Positions 13,774 through 16,015 of a DNA stretch of 16,015 nt are shown here, in pieces (position 1 is the first letter of the stretch; each line of letters starts with the position of its first letter). The translations under genes and the position numbers were made by a program. The notes below the pieces were generated by a model. The model searched no databases. It was not told the DNA's origin and saw nothing but the letters and a program-made list of their open reading frames with translations. Source of the DNA: an uncultured Bacteroides sp. (lineage in GTDB: Bacteria > Bacteroidota > Bacteroidia > Bacteroidales > Bacteroidaceae); the NCBI RefSeq assembly GCF_900547205.1, contig NZ_URFY01000073.1, forward strand, positions 1 through 16,015. Direction: 5' to 3'.

Positions 13774-15747
13774 ATGAAAAGCCTTTATCACATACGTTTG
13801 TATATCCGGATGATTATAATAGTCTGCATGGCGGGGACGAATGCTTTTGCAGAGAATAAATCTTTGACGGAGAACCAATCTCTTCCCGACAGCCTGATAA
13901 CGGATGACTGTGTATATGAATATACCTTCTCCGATTTTGACAAGGCAGAACGCATCATGAAGGAACTACGGAAGCGGAAGAGCCTGCCGGACTATCGGCT
14001 GGACGTAACAGAAGGCGACCTGTACTACAACCGAGGACTCTTCTACAAAGCCCTGAAATATTATAAACGTGCGCTGGATAATGATTCCGTCCGGCTGAAT
14101 GATGAACGATTCATGGATCAGATTCACCGCATGATTTCTCTGTATGATTACCTGCACAATGATGTGGCGAAGGCTCAATACGTAGACATGCTGCTCAAGA
14201 AAGCCGAGCAGTGCGGCAATGCGCCCATGAAAGCCGTAGGGCTATTCAACATGGGAAAGATGCTCTATTATCAGGGAAACAAAGATAAAGGTTACGAACT
14301 GATGAACGAGGCTGCCGCGCAGATGGAGCAGACTGACTACCGGCTGAAGTATGACAACCTGCGCTATCACTACAATACCCTGTTCGCATTCCTGTTACGG
14401 GACTGCCGGTATGAGGAAGCTCTCGCCACCCTCGAAACTCTGAAAAAAGTAGTGACCAGCCAAACGGGTGCCGAGATTCCGATGGAAGGACTTGCCGACA
14501 AAGAAAAGAAGACACTGTATGCCCAATATGCCAAAGTGCTGGTGTCGCTTAAACGTACAGAGGAGGCTGACGACTACTACCGGCGCTTTCTCGCTCTTGC
14601 CAAAGAGAACGACTACGACAACCATGTCATCATGACTTATCTATTCAACCGCAAGATGTATGATGAACTCATCAGCATTAGCACCAAGCGAGAGAAAAAA
14701 CTCGCTGCCGAAGGAGACACGGTGACGTATCACATGACTACCGTCAAGAAATTCCTCGCCCGAGCCTACGAAGAAAAAGGCAATTATCGCGCAGCTTCAC
14801 GTTACTTCAAGGAACTTGCCGTGTTGCGCGACAGCATCAAGAACCGGGAGCAGGAAAGCACGGCACTGGAACTGGCCGCACTGTATGAGACGCACGAGAA
14901 GGATCTGATTATCCAACAGCAGAAATCGGATGTACAGATTCGTACCTTCTGGCTGGTGCTGACAGTGTGCTCTACCGCACTGCTGGGCATTATCCTGTGC
15001 CTGGGCATTCGTTACTACCGGAAAATACAGTTCAAGAACAATGCCTTGGTGAAGAATATAAATGAACTGCTGCACTATAAGGATGAAATTTATCAGGCAA
15101 AAGATGCCAATCTTGCATTGCAGCAACAAGTCATACAATTGAATGACGCTTTGGAAACTTTGCAAGCGAAACAAGAAGAACCGCTCCGGAGTGATGTAGA
15201 AGTAAAAATCAATGAAATTGCCACGGCAAGGGTTGCAACGGTAGACAGGATTGCAACAGCAGAAACAGAAGAGTCTTTGGAAACGGCGGTATGTGGTGAT
15301 ACGATAGATCGTGAAGGTGAAGGTGAAAATGAGAATGCAGAACCGGAAAGGGACGGTTGCATGGATGCGGAACTCGGTGCAGAAGCCGGGGATGAACGCT
15401 ACGGCAAAGAACTGTATGAGCAGATGGAACACCTTATCATCAGCAGACAACTATACCTTGACCCCTCGTTCAGTGGTGAAAAGGCACGAAAACTTGTCGG
15501 GATTCCTCGTAACCGGTTTGTTCCCTTCATTAAACAGTACACAGGCGACCGTTTTCTTAAATATCTGAACAGACTGAGGATATACCATGCCGCCCGATTG
15601 TTGCAAGAAAATCCGGACTACGGGATAGAAACCGTTGCCCGGGAAAGCGGTATTCCTGCCCTGCGCTCCTTTCATCGACTGTTTTTGGAGGAATTTGGGG
15701 TTACACCGACGGAATATCGGAAGAAGAGCAAACTCTCTGATAATTAA
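13774..15747 (+). CDS. Membrane regulator: periplasmic TPR, cytoplasmic AraC HTH
   Basis: This 657-residue one-component regulator starts with a signal-like segment (about 8-26, MIIIVCMAGTNAFA). A periplasmic helical region of tetratricopeptide-like repeats follows (about 50-375). Examples are GDLYYNRGLFYKALKYYKRA near 80 and AYEEKGNYRAASRYFKELA near 331. One membrane helix lies at about 391-413 (FWLVLTVCSTALLGIILCLG), then RYYRKIQFK, whose positive charges place the C-terminal part in the cytoplasm. A coiled coil (about 420-470) and a variable acidic linker rich in Glu, Ala and Thr (470-545) lead to an AraC-type double HTH (about 545-652). Visible there are SGEKARKLVGIPRNRFVPFI and RLLQENPDYGIETVARESG, ending in GVTPTEYRK. 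It should sense a periplasmic signal and control a nearby promoter; the 21-bp repeats at 15776-15822 are the obvious candidate site. The signal is unknown. Confidence 0.9.
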   Translation: MKSLYHIRLYIRMIIIVCMAGTNAFAENKSLTENQSLPDSLITDDCVYEYTFSDFDKAERIMKELRKRKSLPDYRLDVTEGDLYYNRGLFYKALKYYKRALDNDSVRLNDERFMDQIHRMISLYDYLHNDVAKAQYVDMLLKKAEQCGNAPMKAVGLFNMGKMLYYQGNKDKGYELMNEAAAQMEQTDYRLKYDNLRYHYNTLFAFLLRDCRYEEALATLETLKKVVTSQTGAEIPMEGLADKEKKTLYAQYAKVLVSLKRTEEADDYYRRFLALAKENDYDNHVIMTYLFNRKMYDELISISTKREKKLAAEGDTVTYHMTTVKKFLARAYEEKGNYRAASRYFKELAVLRDSIKNREQESTALELAALYETHEKDLIIQQQKSDVQIRTFWLVLTVCSTALLGIILCLGIRYYRKIQFKNNALVKNINELLHYKDEIYQAKDANLALQQQVIQLNDALETLQAKQEEPLRSDVEVKINEIATARVATVDRIATAETEESLETAVCGDTIDREGEGENENAEPERDGCMDAELGAEAGDERYGKELYEQMEHLIISRQLYLDPSFSGEKARKLVGIPRNRFVPFIKQYTGDRFLKYLNRLRIYHAARLLQENPDYGIETVARESGIPALRSFHRLFLEEFGVTPTEYRKKSKLSDN

Positions 15748-15775
15748 CCGAATATCGCCAAAATGATACCAAAGC

Positions 15776-15822
15776 GGTGCAAATTTGGCACAACAAGGTG
15801 CAGAATTGGCACAACAAGTGCC
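15776..15822. repeat. 21-bp direct repeats, candidate AraC-type operator
   Basis: Two adjacent 21-bp units at 15776-15796 and 15797-15817 share GGTGC, then TTGGCACAACAA; they differ at only two central positions. Each holds an internal GTGC/GCAC palindrome. A partial third copy (GTGCC) follows at 15818-15822. The array ends 9 bp before the -33 box of a promoter. Direct repeats two helical turns apart beside -35-type elements are characteristic of AraC-family activator sites. Confidence 0.65.
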
Positions 15823-15831
15823 TTGAAAACC

Positions 15832-15862
15832 ATTGCGTTGCCATTTATTTTCTCTACTTTTG
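15832..15862 (+). promoter_or_regulatory. Promoter downstream of the regulator
   Basis: ATTG at 15832-15835 and TACTTTTG at 15855-15862 are separated by exactly 19 nt, a near-ideal Bacteroidetes promoter (TTTG, then TAnnTTTG). Transcription would start near 15869 and read towards the (AC)n tract. Confidence 0.65.
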
Positions 15863-15883
15863 GAGCACGCAAACGATTAAAAA

Positions 15884-16015
<132 letters not shown>

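Noticed and set aside
14797..15450. 217-residue leftward open frame rich in Phe and Cys
   Set aside because: It is antisense to the membrane and linker part of the TPR-AraC regulator.

Overview
The window looks like part of an integrated or circular mobile genetic element from a Bacteroidales bacterium, most likely Bacteroides or a close relative. The evidence is the gene repertoire (IntDOT-like tyrosine recombinase, small excisionase-type HTH proteins, plasmid/ICE-type topoisomerase III, DUF3945/DUF4099 proteins, PRTRC proteins, a TPR plus AraC-type membrane regulator) and repeated matches to the Bacteroidetes promoter consensus (TAnnTTTG at -7). No relaxase, type IV secretion genes or resistance genes are in the window, so self-transfer cannot be shown here.

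Layout. 106-1338 (-) encodes the integrase. The gene-poor stretch 1339-2170 holds a putative integrase promoter, a triad of GGTTTACAC sites, a terminator hairpin and a 22-bp fragment matching the 3' end of a tRNA gene. Because element genes lie on both sides of that fragment and no tRNA 5' half is present, it looks like an attP-type or tandem junction. 2171-2772 (-) holds two overlapping excisionase-like genes; 3120-3413 (+) a third HTH gene; 3492-4190 (+) a NYN/LabA-type nuclease with a C-terminal OST-HTH. A bidirectional terminator at 4210-4271 separates these from a long leftward cluster.

The leftward cluster (13093 to 4289) begins with a DUF4099/DUF3945 protein, then a small DUF4099 paralogue and topoisomerase III. 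A structured non-coding segment (8784-9075) follows. After it come two small proteins and a PRTRC cassette: protein E, protein C, a probable protein F, protein B and a ThiF-family protein. By family knowledge, protein C is a ubiquitin-like (Prok_Ub) fold, protein B an E2-like (Prok-E2_D) fold and ThiF an E1-like adenylating enzyme. The cassette therefore reads as a compact ubiquitin-like conjugation module; no JAB-type peptidase, ParB or protein D gene is visible. This is the most interesting system in the window.

Two leftward transcription units, starting at 2772 and 13093, share the same upstream array: four copies of a 10-bp motif close to TGTCATMRGA, in the same orientation and at similar distance. 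This suggests one element-encoded regulator controls both the excisionase genes and the topoisomerase/PRTRC cluster.

The right end (13094-16015) has a 152-bp nested inverted repeat, then a membrane-spanning regulator with periplasmic TPRs and a cytoplasmic AraC-type HTH domain (13774-15747). Downstream are two 21-bp direct repeats abutting a good promoter, and a short open frame that runs into a 57-nt (AC)n tract at the window edge. This arrangement suggests a regulator beside its target, with a possible phase-variable switch.
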